From Candidatus Mailhella excrementigallinarum (GTDB taxonomy: Bacteria; Desulfobacterota; Desulfovibrionia; Desulfovibrionales; Desulfovibrionaceae): a stretch of DNA of 64,000 nt. The notes below the pieces were generated by a model. That model saw only the letters and a list, made by a program, of their open reading frames with translations, ran no database searches and was not told where the DNA came from. Shown one piece after another: positions 61,905-64,000 of this stretch. The DNA lies in contig CALUUZ010000011.1 of NCBI GenBank assembly GCA_944324075.1, positions 1 through 64,000 on the forward strand. Direction: 5' to 3'. The position numbers were made by a program, and so were the translations under genes. The first letter of the stretch is position 1; each line of letters starts with the position of its first letter.

Positions 61905-63026
61905 TCAGCCCTTGACCGCCTTTCCGAGCTTGTCCATGGCCTTTTTGACTTTGCCGGCAATACCGGAGTCTTTGGCTTTGGTGGCTTCCTCAAATTCTTT
62001 GAGCAGACGGATCTGGTCTTCGGACAGCCTGGTGGGGGTCAGCACTCGCACTTCGATAAGCAGATCGCCCACGCGCTTCTCGCCCGGATAGGGCAGGCCC
62101 TTGCCCTGAAGCCGGAAAACGGCGCCGCTCTGCGTTCCCCTGGGGATGTCAAGCTCAATGGGGTCCGCAAGTGTGGGCACTTCTATGCGTGCGCCGAGCG
62201 CGGCCTGAGGGAAGCTGATTTCCGTGACATAGATGAGGTTCTGGCCGTCACGCTCGAAGGTCTTGTCATCCTCTACCGTCAGAACCACATAAAGATCGCC
62301 CGGAGGGCCGCCGTGTACGCCTGCCTCGCCTTCTCCGCGCAGGCGCAGCCGGGCGCCGGTATAGACACCCGCCGGAATGCGCACGGTCAGCTCGCGATTC
62401 TGGAGGATGGTTCCCTTGCCCTTGCACCTGGGGCAGGGATGGGGAATGGTATACCCTTGGCCTCCGCACGCGCCGCAGGGGACGCTGATCTGGAAGAAGC
62501 CCTGGGAGTGGCGCACCTGTCCTGTACCGCCGCACTGTTTGCATGGTTCGGTACTTGTGCCTGGAGCGGTTCCCTTGCCATGGCACTCGTCACATTCCAC
62601 ATGACGGGGAATGGTGACGGGCACTTCCGTACCGCTTGCCGCCTGGCGGAAGCTGATCTTCATGTTGTAGCGGAGATCCGCCCCCGCTTCGGGGCGAGGG
62701 CCGCCTCGCGTGCGGGAACCGAAGCCGAACAGATCACCGAAGATGTCACCGAACTGGGAGAAAATGTCTTCCGCGCTGGAGAAACCGCCGCGTCCCGCGC
62801 CAAAGGGATCGGCTGTCCCGTAGCGGTCATAGTTGGCTCTGCGCTCCGGGTCGCGCAGCGTATCATACGCTTCGGCTGCTTCCTTGAATTTCTGTTCCGC
62901 CTCGGGATTGTCCGGATTGCGATCCGGATGGTACTGCAGGGCAAGCTTGCGATAGGCGTGCTTGATCTCCTCGGCGCTGGCGCTGCGCGTCACGCCGAGT
63001 ACTTCATAAAAATCGCGCTGACTCAT
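61905..63026 (-). CDS. dnaJ: Molecular chaperone DnaJ (type I Hsp40)
   Basis: 373 residues. J domain with YHPDRN (HPD near residue 33), a Gly/Phe-rich linker ([17 protein letters not shown]), four zinc-binding CxxCxGxG motifs ([32 protein letters not shown]), and the C-terminal substrate-binding domain. It stimulates DnaK ATPase and presents unfolded clients. It follows rpoZ by 21 nt on the minus strand, so the two likely form one unit. Confidence 0.97.
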   Translation of the reverse strand: MSQRDFYEVLGVTRSASAEEIKHAYRKLALQYHPDRNPDNPEAEQKFKEAAEAYDTLRDPERRANYDRYGTADPFGAGRGGFSSAEDIFSQFGDIFGDLFGFGSRTRGGPRPEAGADLRYNMKISFRQAASGTEVPVTIPRHVECDECHGKGTAPGTSTEPCKQCGGTGQVRHSQGFFQISVPCGACGGQGYTIPHPCPRCKGKGTILQNRELTVRIPAGVYTGARLRLRGEGEAGVHGGPPGDLYVVLTVEDDKTFERDGQNLIYVTEISFPQAALGARIEVPTLADPIELDIPRGTQSGAVFRLQGKGLPYPGEKRVGDLLIEVRVLTPTRLSEDQIRLLKEFEEATKAKDSGIAGKVKKAMDKLGKAVKG

Positions 63027-63047
63027 GGAAATGCGGCCCCTGCAAGG

Positions 63048-63284
63048 CTAGTCGTCCAGAACGGGGGAGGCGCCTTCCTCCAGCGGGGTATAGAAACGGC
63101 GGTCTTCGGGCAGAATTTTGCCGGCGGCGATTTCACGCAGGGCGGTGACGACCTCCTTGTTCTTGGAGTCTACCAGCGGCTCATAGCCTTCACGGTACTG
63201 GTGCACACGCTTGATGGCCATCTGCACCAGCAAAAAACGGTTGTCCACGCGCTGCTGACAATCTTCCACGGTAATGCGGGCCAT
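63048..63284 (-). CDS. rpoZ: RNA polymerase omega subunit
   Basis: 78 residues, normal for the family. [29 protein letters not shown] is the conserved N-terminal segment that wraps the beta-prime C-terminus; [14 protein letters not shown] follows. GGAGG 6 nt upstream supports the ATG. It assists polymerase assembly and contributes to the ppGpp site. Confidence 0.95.
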   Translation of the reverse strand: MARITVEDCQQRVDNRFLLVQMAIKRVHQYREGYEPLVDSKNKEVVTALREIAAGKILPEDRRFYTPLEEGASPVLDD

Positions 63285-63443
63285 ATTGCCTCCTGCATCG
63301 CGCCGGAGCGCGAAATGAGTATGAGCTTGCGCCGGAAGGCGCTCTTTTCATGCCCGTCGTTCTTCCCGCCGGGGGAAAAAAGACGCAGAATATATTTCAG
63401 AATAATGCCGAACCATGTTTTTTAATCCCGGGAAAAAAGTCTG

Positions 63444-64000
63444 TCAAGCTTTAAACCCTGTCCGCCGGGAACGCGTGTTGTCATCCTTCTTCCTTTTTTT
63501 TCCCGGGATTTCGCTTCGGGAAGAGGCGCGCTTCACCCGTGCAGCTTTCACAGCGTCATGGCGTCGGGGGGAGCGCGTTTTTCCGGCAAGGGCTTTTTTC
63601 TGTCCCTTCCGGGCCGGCCGGTGTCCCCCGCCGTGCAGGGCAAGATTGATTTCAAGTCTGCCGGGATTGACTCCGATCAGGCGTACCTTGACGCCCTGCC
63701 CCAGGCGGTAGGCCTCGTTTCCGGTCGTGCCGCGCAGTTCCTGCCGCTCGGCATCATACTCGAAATAGTCCTGCCCCAGCGTTTCCACGCGGATCATGCC
63801 TTCCAGCGGCATTCCTTCCAGTTCGACAAACAGGCCGAAATGCGTCACCCCGCAGATGACGCCGTTGAAGTTTTCCCCAATCCGTGCCTGCAGCAGCAGG
63901 CAGCCGAAACGGCGGGTGATTTCCCTCTCCGCGTCCTGTGCCGCGCGTTCGCGTTCATTGCAGCGTTCGGCCGCGGCCAGCAGCTTGTGCCCGGCGGGAA
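63444..64000 (-). CDS. rnr: Ribonuclease R, C-terminal part (runs off the window)
   Basis: Only the 3' end (185 codons) is in the window; the start lies beyond 64000. The visible end of the RNB region (CNERERAAQDAEREITRRF) is followed by the S1 domain (FNGVICGVTHFGLFVELEGMPLEGMIRVETL, then GQGVKVRLIGVNPGRLEINLAL) and a Lys/Arg-rich tail, characteristic of RNase R. It is a processive 3'-5' hydrolytic exoribonuclease able to degrade structured RNA. It precedes rpoZ on the same strand. Confidence 0.88.
   Translation of the reverse strand, partial: PAGHKLLAAAERCNERERAAQDAEREITRRFGCLLLQARIGENFNGVICGVTHFGLFVELEGMPLEGMIRVETLGQDYFEYDAERQELRGTTGNEAYRLGQGVKVRLIGVNPGRLEINLALHGGGHRPARKGQKKALAGKTRSPRRHDAVKAARVKRASSRSEIPGKKRKKDDNTRSRRTGFKA

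Noticed and set aside
61848..63425. 525-residue plus-strand frame across dnaJ and rpoZ
   Set aside because: Both genes are certain on the minus strand, and the plus frame has no known motifs.

Overview
The window looks like chromosome from a Gram-negative, GC-rich (roughly 60% by eye), probably anaerobic deltaproteobacterium of the Desulfovibrio/Bilophila/Mailhella type. The assignment is inference from gene content: an LPS-type envelope, a PrtD/HlyD/TolC secretion operon with large RTX-like substrates, SapC, an orphan type III effector with its chaperone, and the general style of the housekeeping proteins. I could not search a database.

Layout. 1-2.1 kb: DEAD-box RNA helicase, then tRNA-Val. 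3.1-8.1 kb: a 1483-residue helical protein followed directly by a CesT-type secretion chaperone. 8.8-19.2 kb: housekeeping and envelope genes (lipoprotein, zinc-ribbon/YIP1 membrane protein, RdgB, RimO, a YbaY+META protein, then truB-rpsO-pnp closed by a strong terminator). 19.7-38.1 kb: the most distinctive region. It holds a 1502-residue RTX protein, SapC, a Fic protein, two convergent paralogous secreted proteins inside a 354-bp near-perfect inverted repeat, a serine recombinase between inverted 19-bp sites, and a type I secretion operon (ABC transporter, adaptor, periplasmic protein, TolC). 38.1-46.9 kb: surface polysaccharide genes (HAD+RgpF-like protein, SIS/CBS protein, acyltransferase, two glycosyltransferases, methyltransferase), partly very AT-rich. 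47-60.5 kb: flavin reductase, MoaA, a membrane sulfatase, AdiC/AdiA, thiol peroxidase, a FrnE-like protein, an FAD oxidoreductase, an EVE protein and a heptosyltransferase-like GT9. 60.5-64 kb: phage-like remnants beside tRNA-Thr, then dnaJ, rpoZ and the end of rnr.

Working model. The three secreted proteins share an N-terminal three-repeat module, a C-terminal export-signal region and a conserved leader whose Shine-Dalgarno lies in an 18-nt palindrome. They are probably exported by the linked type I system and displayed on the surface, perhaps bound to the polysaccharide made by the adjacent genes. The convergent pair, the inverted repeats and the recombinase together suggest phase or antigenic variation by DNA inversion.

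The intergenic DNA carries three dispersed repeat families: (A) a MITE-like element with about 24-bp terminal inverted repeats and, in one copy, a perfect 8-bp target duplication; (B) a 130-170 bp imperfect GC-rich repeat; (C) a leader-like repeat that ends in a ready-made Shine-Dalgarno and ATG and starts three unrelated genes.
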